Positions 50,057 through 63,640 are shown, counted from the stretch's first letter. The stretch is DNA of 64,000 nucleotides from Atopsyche davidsoni (GCA_022113835.1 JAILWY010000014.1:13637501-13701500), one strand, 5' to 3'. A program made the numbers and translations. The notes: generated by a model from the letters alone, not told the origin.

Positions 50057-51178
50057 CGATGATATTTTTTTGAGAGTTTCTTTAATCAATTTTCAATATT
50101 TGAAAAAATGTACTTAATCATTATTGATTTGAAGTATAATTTCTATTGCTCGACTACACGTACAGAACAGACTTACTGTATCAATGTGAATCGTGTATTT
50201 TTACTGAGAAATTCGATTTACCATGTACACTTGTTTATGCCTCTGGTCTAAACATAAATTACACCAGCCCTCGTACTTAAAAATGAAAGCACATTTACGT
50301 ATTTATTCACAGTGTATCTTCGGTCAAAAGTCAAAATATCTACGAATGCTTCTGTATCTATTGTCTATTTGCTCTGCAACACGACGCATCCATCCCGCCG
50401 AGCATATTGTCCTCTGCCAAAAGTCAGGGTCTTTGTCGGTGTCTGATCCCCGGACAAAGCGTCGCGCACAATGCAACAATGCACTGCTGATTGGCGCCTC
50501 GAATGCAAGCTCTGATTATGCAACAACAAATAAGCGTATGCATTCAAGCCAACTAAATAAATACCCATTTCATTTAGACCCATAGGGAAAATGCACGTTT
50601 TAAAGTTTGAATTTCATTCACAATGGCAAATACTTGATTATCAGCAAATGAATCTAATATAAACAGTGGTTTTTAAATGTATGTCATGTTAAACCCATCA
50701 CCGAGGTGATGGGTATAATCGGTGAGTGAAGAATTTATTAAAAGTGTTTTACTGTGTTTTAATAGAAAATAACTGCGGATTTTATTAATATTGGCGGCTT
50801 TTATTTGTAACTATTTTGATTATCATTATGAACACACAAAATTTGAGACTATTTCGACCATTCATATAAATTATATATTTTAACAAATACAACCGTGCAT
50901 AAAGTGTATAAATTGTTTCAAAAGCTTACTAATTTGTATAAAAGCATCAAGAATATTATAGACCCAGACGAACTCTTTAGCAGAACTAATCACGATATTT
51001 ACTGTTTTTGTACACAAATCTGAAAACGTATACGAAATATTATCACAGAATCGTTAGCGGATTAAAGTTATCGAATCTAACGAAACTATAACTAATTATT
51101 ATACTTTTTAAAAATTTATTAATGATATGAGTAACATTTTATAATTTCTTCACGTTGAGTTTATTTTAGTTTTAGCAT

Positions 51179-51256
51179 GACTAGTTTCAACCAACAGACT
51201 TGCAGAACAAAACATCTGCATCTGATGATGACCAAGTCTGTTGGTTGAAACTAGTC
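51179..51256. repeat. Perfect 23-bp inverted repeat
   Basis: The arms at 51179-51201 and 51234-51256 are exact reverse complements (GACTAGTTTCAACCAACAGA...), with a 32-nt loop holding CATCTGATGATGACC. The following GGATCTTCACC block is shared with 34243. Confidence 0.85.
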
Positions 51257-51365
51257 ACGGATCTTCACCAAACAAATGCCTTGTCCCTCAACAAGATAAT
51301 TATTATACACTGAGCAAATACTTTCAAATCTTGCCTAACGAAATAATTGAAATACAAGAAAAATT

Positions 51366-51415
51366 CCAGTGTTGCCCTCGTCAAGACTCGGAGCGGACAT
51401 ATTCCCAGTGTTGCC
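51366..51415 (-). promoter_or_regulatory. Two GGCAACACTGG motifs, candidate promoter
   Basis: GGCAACACTGG occurs on the minus strand at 51366-51376 and 51405-51415, 39 bp apart. The core is that of the motif in front of URB2 and ERAL1. The orientation fits a far-upstream RhoGEF promoter. Inference only. Confidence 0.3.
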
Positions 51416-52390
51416 ATATATTGTACGGCGACTTTATTTTCCTCGCGTGGGCCACCTCCACTGGATATCGACATTCTGATAGTAACGATACCATGAACTA
51501 GATTCAATTGACAGATTTAAATGTCTTATATGCTTGTTGCCCGGATTTATTAGACGCTATATTGTTTTCTGAAACAATTACTAGTGTAACACTGAATATA
51601 TTACGCTGTATTTTATTCTTAATAAGGCGTATATACACCGTCTATTTTCTGTGTGTACACAAGCGCCACGAATTCACAATAATGATGTACTATTTATCAT
51701 TTTTAGTTAAAATATTTATACATATTTGTATTATGTGTGTACCTTTCATGTTATGAAATTATTCCGTGTATTTGGGAACGCTGTCAGAATGCGGACTTCG
51801 TAATCTTAAATTAGTGAAAAATAACGCAGTCAATCAGAATAAACTAAACAATTGTACATCCCAGAAAATAGCAGACTTTGGGTTGCGTATATTTAATAAC
51901 CGCTAATTAAATGTTGAATAATATTTTTTTTATTATTACATTTTGTGAATTCATTGTTTTTATCGTGATATAAGCACACTCGATCTATCTATTCTTCGGG
52001 TGAATAGTACAAAACATAATATGACGGTATAATTGTACGGAAGAAAGTCTGGGATAAGACGAAGCGTGTTCAAAAGTACATAATGTATGTATGTATGTCT
52101 CTATTATTTATTTATGTAAATAAATCCGCGACGCTAGTGGTATTCATTTTTTGATCAAGGGAAAAATAAATAACATAATTTAGTAGTGAGGGCATTCGTC
52201 TTTTGAGGACACAAAATACTCGTACACTAAAATAATTTGTCTCATCGCATTTGTTATAAATATGAAATATCACAAATTAACCCAGTGTGTCGCGGATTGA
52301 AGTATGGGAGATCCAATGGGACTAAATCGACGTTGTTGAAGTATTTTTTAAACATCAATAAGGTCGTCGAGGGGGGGGGAGTCATGTTGG

Positions 52391-53050
52391 TTGCGGACTA
52401 ACATTGATACCTCGTTGCGGAGTGATGAACCACAGGAGGGACTTTTCTCCACGTCCATGTTCTCAAACATCTCTCAAGTCACAAAGCAGCTTCGATCGCG
52501 GGCGCAGCAAAGTGCGGTCACTGTCATCTCCGGGTGGTCCATCACTCTTCCTGGCGCCTCTGAATCCTTCCGATGACCCAAGATTGGGTACCGCTGGCAC
52601 ATTTGCGGCTTTAAAATTAGCACCGGTTAGTCTGCGCTAAATACGGGTCGACAGTTACGGGACGTCACATCCACTGTCTCACTGCGAGACTATATTTGTT
52701 CTACGAGCTATTTGGAAAGCAACAGGGACACCCGGTCTGATTTGTTCAAGTACGAAAAAATGTCATTCTCGGTTGATTTCGACGATCGGCTCAGTTCGGA
52801 TGTGTAATTTTGATCAAAGTAGTTGTAGGCAGAAAAATAAAAAAAAATTGTAAATGTCACGCTATCGGGGAGAAACGAACGCCGCTTGCTGCGGCCGATG
52901 GTTGCTCGGAGCGGGAGAGAATGGCGTTTGTTGAGGATTTTCCAGCCGATAAGTGCAAAGCCCGCCGGAGGTCCGCGGCCCGCAATTAGCGCAATCGCAA
53001 TGGCGATCGCTCCCAAGATGGCGTCGCGCTAACGAATCGCCGCCGAGAGT
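52391..53050. other. GC-rich island with an unassigned open frame
   Basis: The plus strand is open at 52404-52640 (SSFDRGRSKVRSLSSPGGPS, then PLNPSDDPRLG) after a CACAG acceptor-like site. The amino-acid make-up is exon-like, but I cannot place it in a family and no joining exon is seen. The right part (52860-53050) is a GC-rich non-coding block. This could be a lone exon, a relic or a regulatory element. Confidence 0.3.
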
Positions 53051-53200
53051 GGATCGGGCGTCTAACAAAATCACTACTATCAAAACGTAATAATTGAAAA
53101 TACACATTATGTTATTGACAATTAATTTACACCGCAATTTACACTTTGCGTTTGCATATCCGCGATTTTTAAAAAGCAGTCCTTATTCGGACGTTTTTCA

Positions 53201-53762
53201 GATGAAGGGTTCAGAAATTCAATATTTTTGACAGAGTACTTGGTGGAATTCCATTTTAATATTCTTGAGTGATTTTCCACATTTTTATTTTTATTAGTGA
53301 CCGGTTTCGCCAACCTTTCACGTTGGCATTATTCCTATTATTCCCTATTGCTAAATCACATCTTTAAAAAAACATTTACTGTGCAAAAACCTATTATATA
53401 CAGATAAACACACTACAGGAAAAACCCCAACTCAGGATAACTGCTGCTACACCCCAAAGCCACTACTTTTGATAATTACCCCATTAATATAAAAACATTT
53501 GTTCACAAAAATTTGCAATTATATAGAATCCTCCACTTGTCAGGTACATTAAAATCACATTAGCCCTTACCACCTGACAATCACTCTCTCTCTTTCCAAC
53601 AACCTCTCCCTCTAACAATTGTTTACCTAATTGCTTATTATTATATAAAATCTCACTCTGTTTGATATTGCCAACGTGAAAGGTTGGCGAAACCGGTCAC
53701 TAATAAAAATAAAAATGTGGAAAATCACTCAAGTATTTTATTCAAAAATATTATGAAGGGTT
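53201..53762. mobile_element. Foldback element with 12-bp flanking direct repeats
   Basis: Arms of at least 65 bp around CCAACGTGAAAGGTTGGCG, AAACCGGTCACTAATAAAAA and TGTGGAAAATCACTCAAG face each other at 53267-53335 and 53668-53740. The element is bracketed by ATGAAGGGTTCA on the left (about 53202) and right (about 53751), probably the target duplication. Related arm pieces occur at 2560 and 8110. Confidence 0.7.
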
Positions 53763-53829
53763 CACTTAAAAAATAATTAATATAAAATAAACCGTTTCCA
53801 TTTTATTGCATTGCAAATTTGCGGACTGC

Positions 53830-54260
53830 AATTCGGCTTCTTATACTTAAGTCCACTGCAACTCATTTGAATTGTATATAATATTTTGAGTGGCCTGTAA
53901 AATATCAGGCAAGTATGTGTTGGTTTTATTTTCAGAATAGGTGCTACACGCTTGGAGGTCAGTTTTAAATTGCATCGAAGGGCAGTTGCATTTTGGTTTT
54001 ATTGGGCTGAGAACGCGCGCCATAATAACATCTTCTTGGGATACCATGACTCATTTGAATTGTGCACACGGAGATGTCGATTGTTCGCGATTGGTTAAAT
54101 TAGGTTTGTTTAGTACAATATGTTACGAGTGGCCAGTAAAATATGTAACTGTATTGTTTTTAACCAGGTTGTGGTGCCACTGTTTGGGGTGCTGCATATT
54201 TGGGGGTCTGTTATAATCTGGCATTCCAATAGTAACCGACGTTTGATCCAGCAGTGGATG
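53830..54260 (+). repeat. Diverged tandem duplication
   Basis: ACTCATTTGAATTGT, GAGTGGCC.GTAAAATAT, TTTT..CCAGGTTG/CAGAATAGGTG and GGAGGTC/GGGGGTC blocks recur in the same order about 200-250 bp apart. Strong divergence suggests age. Confidence 0.4.
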
Positions 54261-56395
54261 TGGAGATATTAATTGTCTGGCCGTAGTTTTGTTCTTCGCC
54301 CGCCGCTCCCACGGAAACAAAGCAACAAGACGCCGCTCTGGAAATGGCGCCGATTCAAATGCCCCAAAAACAAATTAAAAAGACACATTATGGCTGCCAC
54401 AGAAGCGCGCTCCGCCATAACACTCAGTGTCATTTTTATTAAACTTGAATAATTTATTTAATTTTCTGATTATTATAGGCTTCACTTGCCTTCATATGTT
54501 TTTCTGTGTTCTGTGTAGTATAAGACTGCGACACCCTTTCTATTCCTTGGAGTAAATATTATTATTTTATAATTATATAAAACTTCAAGAAATATAATGA
54601 TTTTTTTCGTGACGAGTGTGGAGATATCACATCATCGTGATCCTGTAACGTAGCGAGATTTTGAATCGATTTCTTAAATGTATATATTATTATTAATCAA
54701 CGGATCAACTGAATAATCAATAGTCGTCAACGCCTTCGCCTTACTTATGATTAACAAATGATAATGCATACTATCGTTATCATTTGGCTATCGACATATA
54801 TTTAATAAAATATTTATGTAACACATATACTATTTAATTTAACTCGGTGGGAGCAAAAACTATAAAACTTAAATAAAAAAAACACGATAATGATTTTTTT
54901 TTATATTCACATTTCATTGACATTTAACACGTATCATAATTAAAGGTGGCTTAAGAGATAGAGCGTTAGTAGTCGGCAGACTTCACGGAGGTACATTTTA
55001 AATATACACAGATAGGTCGGATGTTTACCGTTACAGGTCGGGAGTAACGTTAAGACTGTTAACGTTAACGTTATAATTAATCGTGTAAGCTTTAACCCGG
55101 TACGTGTCATGTTAGATACGAGCGCGATAGGCTGCGGTATCTGGCGACATGTTGGGCGGGGACCCGAACATCTCAGTGGCACTAAATATTTTCCAATCAT
55201 GACCTACTGGAAGATTTATATATTTAAAAGATAGTTCATTTGTCATCCGACATTAAAAAAAACAATTACTATTAATCCTTAAATAAACATGGTTAGAAAA
55301 TATAAGTTTGAATACTGTCCAAATGATCACGTTTCAGCGTAAGATTTAAACTATCCTCTCGAAGAGCAGCTTTTCACCATTTATAATATAATTTTACGAC
55401 AATTGTTTGCTTTAGAGCCCAGATCGGAGTCGATAGCTCCGCACAAAATTGTACGGCGGAGAGATCTCCCGCGAACAAACGTCGGAAGTAAACGAGTGAA
55501 AATGCTTTCACTTCACGAGACCTCGCCGTACGACAGATTGCCATCTTAATGCACGAAAATATGCGAGAATCATTACAATGTTATTTGCAAGACGCTCCAG
55601 CCAGGGTTGCCCAGCAGCAGCTGGAGGACACCGATAAGATGAAAACATTTCTGGTCACTTTGCATCTTTTGTATGTAACCAAAGAAATGTAAATCAATGA
55701 TACTTCTTGTAAGAAGACGTTACAGAAATTTCAGATAAATTTCATATTGTACTCCATTTTAGATTACGTCGCAACACAATTCTCCTCCGAGTGCTGCCCT
55801 AATACATGGTAACCCTAATTTCATTAGTCTATCCTTTGCATTATAAATTTCCAGTATATGTTATATTAAGTTTATGATAAATATCTCAGTAGTAAAACTT
55901 TGCAATTTGCTTCCCACGAAACTATTTAATGGATATTTTCAAAGTACGACAGCCCTCTCGCTTATGGGAGTCTAGCGTGTCTGTCGACATTGCAAAACGA
56001 AAAAAAAAACTACAAATGGTGAATATAAATGTACGCCAATACTCTCCACACAAAAAAATAATAAAGGAAAATGCAACGTTGGCAACATGACAAGGATAAA
56101 GCACGTTTATATTTTATGGGTTTTTTCAGCAGCGTGTCGCCAATGGCACTCTATGGCCTGTGATTCTGACACCATTTTTTTCATATACATGTGAGAATAT
56201 GGTGGCATAGTTATCTAGAGAATACACTCTAGTCGAGTGCCAACGTTTACACAACCCAACCTGCTGCTAATAAACTAAAAAAAAAAAAAACGGCTGAATA
56301 AAATTTATAATTTGCAAGAGATGTAAATATTACATACTCTTCAAATAAACCAAATAAAAACAGATATATAATATAATAAATCGAGGCGAATTAAA
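54261..56395. other. AT-rich desert with small GC-rich patches
   Basis: GC-richer patches at about 54290-54420 and 55430-55640 lie in AT-rich DNA. No exon, RNA gene or element ends are seen. A GTTAAC/AACGTT-rich motif cluster lies near 55050-55075. Confidence 0.35.
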
Positions 56396-57750
56396 TTGAC
56401 TATATTTTTGGTTTCATTTACTGATTTACTGAAAATTTATATATTAGAAAGTAAAGTGATCTCAGAGAGCAGTCGAACGTCTCCCGAGTCTCTCGTCCAT
56501 AATATTTTAATAATTAAAGAAGGTTCGGAAGCGGTTCGCTCGCCCACGCGGGTCGTCGCCCGTCTAGCACAAATATTTGGGATAGTATCTATCCACCGAA
56601 ATGGTGGGTACATCATAATACTATCTGTGAATGAAGCCTCGTTAAAACCAAGTCCTGCGCCGCCAGGCAGAGACGCTTTACGAGCCGCCGGGCTGATGAT
56701 GCTGATGACTGCCGCCCACTCACTATCAATTTTGGTTATCTCACAGACAAGGCATACCATTTGTATGCATTTTAAAAATATTCAATTAAAAATTAAACGC
56801 GAAATCGTGACATGCGACGTAAGCAAGAACGAGAAAACCGCAATGGAAGCAGCCGAAGCAGTATTTGGTTAATCAGTAGTATATACACATAGACAAATTG
56901 CGCGTAAAAACCGTAAAAATGAAACGTAAATACGAACATCTTCCACCTTTGTAAAATTATTTTTGATGTTCACGTTTGTGCGTGGAAACTTGAGTGCCTT
57001 AGCAATAAATATTGTTCATTTTGGAGAAGAAAAAAAAAATACGGAAAACTTAAATAAATTCTATTAAGTATCATGTTATTGTTGTAATCATTTGAAGGAC
57101 TATACATGAAATAGTCTTTGTCTGAATATATAATATTTTGTAAAAAAAAATCAGGGATGATTCGATGACATCTATTCGAATGGAGTCGATTATTTCTACG
57201 ATTCGATTGTGCCCATCACTAGAGTAATACGTTTCACGTATTGTGCCGCAAACGTAGCACCGGCTAAACGCGCCAGAGCGTACAATCAAGTATGCAAGTC
57301 TCACAGTCTGAAATTTTCATCACAATGATCGAGCACGGAGAAACGGCCCGCAGAAAATTATGTTACAGAGAGAAATGCAATTTTCATAGAAGGCCATTTA
57401 ACATATGCAAGAAGTGACGGAGGCCGCATGGCCGTTTGGGTTCCCGAAGAGCGGGCGCATTGCAATGCGGTCTGCGGTGTGCATTAGCGCCGCTTAGCAA
57501 AATGACTTAACTGTAAGCCACGCAAATTACAAGCATCCATTTTGTTTCACGCCATAATGGCGAAACGCGGCCGTTTGCGAGTCCCGGAACAGTTTACTTT
57601 TTACCCGGAGGTGCGATCGTCCGCAGGGAATCGACAGGAGCGGTACATTTGCTCTACAATGAATGACAATCCGAGGAGATCTCATACTTTTGTCCTGCGC
57701 GAGAACGAAAGTCTGAAGAACAAACATTGATCCAAGAAACCGAGTTAAAA
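56396..57750. other. Two GC-rich blocks without assigned coding sequence
   Basis: A 158-codon plus-strand frame (56396-56872) and short frames near 57542-57730 exist but have no recognised domain. The opposite strand is equally open, and the composition matches the other GC-rich islands, so I treat both blocks as candidate non-coding elements. Confidence 0.3.
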
Positions 57751-58079
57751 AAGAGAAAAAACCTGATAGTCATAGAAATCTATAAATAATATCAAACGTT
57801 TATTTGCTTGTGAACGCGCAACGCAATTCTCATCGGATCATTTAGTATCCTGATTTATTTTGAAAAAAAAAAAAGACTATAAGGAATTGCGTATCACAGA
57901 GATAATACATTGTTAAATTCTGATACAATTTAATCAGATTACATAGTATTCCTACACGCAATACAATATTCCGGAAACACAACAAACGAATCTAGTTACA
58001 GTTGTTTTTAGCAGTTTCAAGAAACGCTAGGTAATTTGTTCATACTCTGCTTGTTTTGAGTGTTTTTTTATTATTTCAT

Positions 58080-58240
58080 CCTCATCCTTTTTGACGGGGC
58101 CGTCGTGTCGGAGTCACCGCGGCGCGCGTGGGCCGGGCAGGCGGTGCAGGCAGCTTGATTTATGCCGCAGTCGGCAGGTCGCCGCTTCACATTTATCTCT
58201 GCTCGTGGCTGTTGCGTGTGCAAGGGGACCGGAATACTTA
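58080..58240. promoter_or_regulatory. GC-rich island, candidate regulatory element
   Basis: Short very GC-rich block in AT-rich DNA with TGATTTATG at 58156-58164, the same 9-mer as in the island at 49549. The role is inferred. Confidence 0.3.
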
Positions 58241-60400
58241 CACTGTTTAAATATTTTATTCTTAATACGGATTTAACGGGATGAAAAGGCTTTTATTAAT
58301 GAGGGCGATAAATCACACACGTATCGAGTAGATCTTTCCCATCCTACGATTCTATGGGCTTCTTAGCGAGATTGCTCAAGCACTTTTATAGCAAATATGA
58401 GAGATTCTTGCAATATCCATGGGAATGTGGCATTCGACTCTATAATATATACACATTAAACCTATGCGTCTGAATCTCTCCTTTTTATCACGGTTGTGTT
58501 TCACATTGGTCGCGACTGAAAAAATATTTAAAAAATATTCAAACCATCACCAATTTTCATGCTGCTGATATTTCGCTTCCACACTTTTTCTGTCCCAGCT
58601 GCGTCTCGATTCGTACTGCCTTCCGATTATTTTTCAGCTGCCGTTCATTTCAGACGGCCCATTAAATCTTCGTTTCAATAAACCGGTGTCCGACTTGTGA
58701 GAAATTATTTGCTCTTTTTCTAATATCAGGTATTTTACGGCTTTGTAAAGCAGATCGAGTATAATTTGAAAAATTCTATGACGACGTAAATTCTGATGAT
58801 TTTAGGATTTCTTCTCAGTTTCAGATATTTTACAAAACTATATTTTCGATTGCATATCCTTTTTCGATATGAATATATTACTGTGAATAATTATTTTTCG
58901 ATTTAATTATTTGGACTAGTAATACCATCTGCGATCCGGATCGAAACAAACGCACTGCGTTTGGCTGAAGCGATAAGCTTGTATGGGTGAATATAATTTA
59001 TTGCAAGTCGCATAAGGCTGTATTGTTCGGTTTAAATGCACCTTTTGATTGCATTTCGATACGGTTATGCAATATTCAGGATCAACAATGGTGGGCGGGC
59101 ACTCGATCAATTCCAATTTCTATAAGCGCATTCCAATCAACCACCGTGCGACTGCCACCCAATTCCAGTAGTTTGGAATGTGAAATTAAATTTACTTGAG
59201 GATTAATATGGACTAGTTGAGAATGCTATTGCAATGTTTTCCGACAATGAGAACAGATGTTTTTATTTCATTGGTAAAATACACTTAAATCTAATTTTTC
59301 GCAGTAAATAATTATTAACAAGTGGTTAAATACGTATTGCGTATGATTTGATTACCTATATGCAAGTTTTATTAATATTTTGATACTAATCTTATATAGC
59401 TAATAGGAGAGATAGTGCCATACTGTGGAATAACATCAGATCTGAGGGAATACTTTGGTCATCGACAGACTGAGCGCTTTTCCCTTTCAAGTTCGAAAGC
59501 ATACCCAAACAAAAATTATCGTAATTTTTTAGTCATTTGGCTATTCATATTTCATGAGATACTTTGCCCAAAACTACGTTTATTTTTAGCCTATCTGATA
59601 TGTTTAAACATTTTATATCTATTTTTAGCATTTATTTAAGTTTTCTTAACTACAAAAAAAGTCATGAGTCATAAGGCAGCCATGAAGCGCAATTTCGCTG
59701 ATTTCATATTTCCGATTCAAAAAAAAATTTCAGAAATTGGATAAAAAGAATTAAAAAAAAAAACAGTAGCTTTTATAAAACTGTCATTTTTGTGATATCT
59801 ATTGGGAAATCTATAAGTGTCACTAGATTCTAACCTAATTAAATGTAAACAGAACAGATAAAAATACAACGTGACAGATGTTCCAGAATATAGTAAAGGT
59901 ACGTGTGCGTGATAAGGCACAATAAATAATCGATTAGATAACGTTTGAGGTAAGATATATCAAATAAATTATTGCAATGAGTTGAAGTATAACATCGTTT
60001 GTAAATAATCAAAAGATACGTTCTTGTAACAAAAATAATCAGTAGCGAAATTCCTAACCTTACATGTTTCAGTTTTTTAATATTATATAAGTCAATTTGT
60101 TTTAAAACATATTAATATAAATTTGAAATATAATATATTATTAATACACTAAATGCGTAACAAAAATATATTATAATTTAATGTATGTTGAGTATTTCAT
60201 CAATTTACAATTGATGAATGAAAAAATAAGTATTGAGACTACAGCTTTGGAGATTGAATGAAAATGAACAGAGTGATTCATAGCAGGGAAAATATGGACA
60301 ATTTTTTTTACTAGCAAATATTTCACAAGCCGATATCGTTTTGTTAGTGCGGTTCGGTGCTATTCTTGTGCAAACATAACTATATTTATCGGGAGGCGGT
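58241..60400. other. AT-rich desert
   Basis: No exon, RNA gene or mobile element recognised. Only short frames with no similarity. Confidence 0.4.
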
Positions 60401-60419
60401 GAGTGTATCTGCAAACAGA

Positions 60420-60614
60420 GGTGGCGGTGCCGGCAAAATCAATTAACAATTCAAATGCTGTTGACCCGCCGGGGGGCCCTTATCGGCCGGCAGGCTCCGC
60501 GGCCGCAGGGCTGGCATCGCAGCTTTGTAAAGCCTAAAGCCTTTAAGAAGTATTGTAATATATAACATTAAGTAAATAAAGAATCATTAAATTTAAAAAA
60601 AAAAAAAAAAAAAT
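60420..60614 (+). other. GC-rich island followed by a polyadenylated 3'-end-like sequence
   Basis: A GC-rich block (60420-60530) runs into AAGTATTGTAATATATAAC, then AATAAA near 60576 and a run of about 20 A from 60595. A polyadenylation signal shortly before a genomic A-run is the mark of a retrocopied transcript end. The source is unknown. Confidence 0.4.
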
Positions 60615-60910
60615 ATCTACACTCGTCGCGACACAACCGACCACCGACCAATAAATTGCAACAACAAATCTACTACTAAAAACTGTTTGTTTCGATTTGT
60701 GTAGAGCGTTTGACCGAACTCACAAATAATACAACATTTGGAACGATTCTACATTAGGTCTTGAATAGAATTGCGCGCAAGCATCGCGTCAAATTGCATG
60801 TTTTTATCGAAGTTTTAAATACTATATATGGCACATTAAAAATGGTGTCACGTTGGGCGTTAATTTTCGGAAACTGGTGGGGCTAAAAATACCATGTCAT
60901 CAAGTGCTTC

Positions 60911-60988
60911 TCCTCAGAGGAGGTTATACGCATGCTAGTGTTCATGGTTTTCTAGGGCGAAAATAGTGGAGTGGGTCTCCGGGTCCTT
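60911..60988 (+). repeat. Dispersed repeat also at 3082-3180
   Basis: CCTCAGAGGA at the start and AGTGGGTCTCCGGGTCCTT at the end match the copy upstream of the UGT gene. Confidence 0.45.
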
Positions 60989-61056
60989 CTCCACTTCTTC
61001 TTTACATTTATAATTACTTCAAACTATACTTAAATCTGTTTTAGAAAGAGAAATCT

Positions 61057-61277
<221 letters not shown>

Positions 61278-61379
61278 GGATAGGAGGACGCAGAGCGATT
61301 GCAAACGTGTCCAGATATATACTTTCCCGGCATTTAGCTTGAAGAGGATTTTTCTCTTTTAACTGAAAAAGCACAAACG

Positions 61380-61770
61380 GGTCTCAAACCCTGGGGAGGA
61401 GAAGCGGGCGCGTCAGCCCCTGGGCGCTGGGCGCTCGAGGACGCAAGTGGCGTAATGGCTTGCGAAATGCGCCGAGTGGTTTGTAGGTTAGGTTAGGTTG
61501 GCAATCGGCGACCCCCGGCCGGTGGGAAGTGCGCTGTCGTGTGCCGGGAAAGTGGGCCGTGGGAGTGCAGGGCATCTGCACCTCCGCTGCAGCCTCCAGC
61601 ACCGACACCCGTGAATTGATGGTTTTGGGATTCCCAAGACGCCATGCAAGGATTCCGAAGCCCGGGTCCCGTTGCTGGGACCGTCTTCTTCAAGGATATG
61701 TATCAAAATGGATTCTGTTTCCAAAAGTCGTATGTTGAGAAGTTCGCCTTTTAGATGATAAACCTTCATT
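61380..61770. other. GC-rich island with short telomere-like run
   Basis: A 390-bp GC-rich block. Both strands have open frames but neither has a recognisable domain. TAGGTTAGGTTAGG at about 61485 equals almost three insect telomere units. Confidence 0.3.
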
Positions 61771-63640
61771 ATTCAATCCTCGAGAGAACGGATAACTTTA
61801 AAATGCTCAACGAATAAACAATTCGCAAAAACTGTTTGCGAGTACTTTCGCCATTCAAAGAATTGCACTCATACAAAAATTACATACACTATTCACGATT
61901 TTCATTTCATAATTTCCATGCCTTAATAAATATACAATGCTTCTGAAAAAAGATATGCTGATTTTACGGTTAAATAAATAAATTAAAATATCCCAATACT
62001 TTTTTTAGTAACAGATATTTGCTTAGCATTTTTATCTGAAGATTTTGCTAAACTTATCTTTACACCGATGAGGTAGTTAGAGTAGGGATCTATTTATATA
62101 GTTACTACGTATTGAAGTACCTAACCCAATCTACAAAAGTGAGATATCTTTACGGAGGTGTGCCAGTGAGATAACATTGCTTTAAAGAAAATTTGGCCAT
62201 GGTCAATGATAACAACATTTCGTAGAAAAATAAAAAACGGATCTAGAAGCTTCTTATAACAACTATCACAAGGTAAAATAATTGGCACGATTCTAGTTGA
62301 ATTATATTTTTATTTCGTAAATTGTGACAAACAATATATTAAGATAACTTATTGAAAGCTTTAATAGTTATTAGATATATTTTAAGGTAAGATTTACATT
62401 TATTAATAAACAAAGGTAGGAATTGGACCTACGTTTCTACGAACTAAAATTTAAATCGTTATATGCATGTTTGTAACCGTTGTACAGAAACATGTATTAT
62501 ACAGGTAATACATTTGGTATTATTTAATACTTCACAATAACCATTAATAGTTGGTTTCTTTAACAAATTAATAAATGTTCTTAAATAAATTTCAATTTGA
62601 CAGCGTAGTTAATCAAATTGAGTATCGTGATTAATTTCTTAGTAAGACAAAACATATTTCAATATTAATACGAAGCCATTATTATTGTTTTGTAAATATT
62701 TGGAGTTGATCACTTTCTCTTGTGTCCCGCGATGTTCTCGTGTTCACGTTATGACGTCGGATAAATCAGGAGAGTAGACACGAATTCTTCAAAAGCCGCC
62801 CTGTCTGGAATGCAGAGACGACATCTTTTTGATTTTTCAGATAATGATAATATTTGAGAACAGACAACTGAATGTCTATTAAATTACTAGCAGTAAAATA
62901 AATATTTTTAAAACAGTTTCTTGTGTGTCCAACGGATAAAAACTGGTTAAAAATGTTGAACAACTATACAATTTGAAACGTATTGTAAGGCTTTTCATAA
63001 AAAAAGTGTACTGAAAAGATGTAAGATATGCAATAATATAAAGTCAATCTTGTTTATTGAATCAATTAAAATCAATATATTAATACATCTGGAGAATTCG
63101 TCAAACCGAAAATGCGAAAACGCTCACAATTGAAAAATATCGTAATCTTCTAGCCAATTTTACCTTGTGTTGTTAAATTATTAATAATTTCAAGTTAAAA
63201 CGGACTATCTTTGGTTTATATTTAAAAAAAAATTCATTTAAAAGGAAAGCTGTTCTACCACAAGGATGTTTTAGATATTTGATAATTATCCATCACCGAA
63301 AATAACTGCATTGGTCATAAATATCTACGTCTTCAAATAAAACAGACTATCTTTGTTTTATAAAGTATGGAAAAAGAAATTCAAAAGAAAAGCTGTATTG
63401 CTAAAAGTAGGATTTTTAGATATTCATATGGCTTACATGAGGAAGGGTAAATGGGTAAACTGAAGTGTTTATAAAAATTCACGCCTTAAAAAAAAAGAGG
63501 TTGTTTTTTAACTCCGCAGAAAATATAAAGATTACTAAAAATTATGACCTAATTTTAACAGATGATAAGCCTACTTATAGCACAGCCAAACATGTAGCTG
63601 CACATAAAAGAAGACGAATAAAAGAAGACAAATAAAAGAA
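61771..63640. other. AT-rich desert
   Basis: No gene or named element seen. Two similar blocks with AACGGACTATCTTTGGTTTATA and AACAGACTATCTTTGTTTTATA (about 63200 and 63342) followed by AAAGCTGT suggest an old local duplication. Confidence 0.4.

Noticed and set aside
52079..52098. ATGT simple repeat
   Set aside because: Short microsatellite of no evident interest.
56396..56872. 158-codon frame as a new gene
   Set aside because: The opposite strand is also open for 107 codons and no domain, splice sites or similarity could be seen.
60531..60560. Similarity of AAAGCCTAAAG to the PTGR1 stop region, suggesting a PTGR1 retrocopy
   Set aside because: The match is only about 11 bases and does not extend either way.
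61484..61498. Interstitial telomere (TTAGG)n
   Set aside because: Fewer than three units. Too short to mean anything without flanking context.
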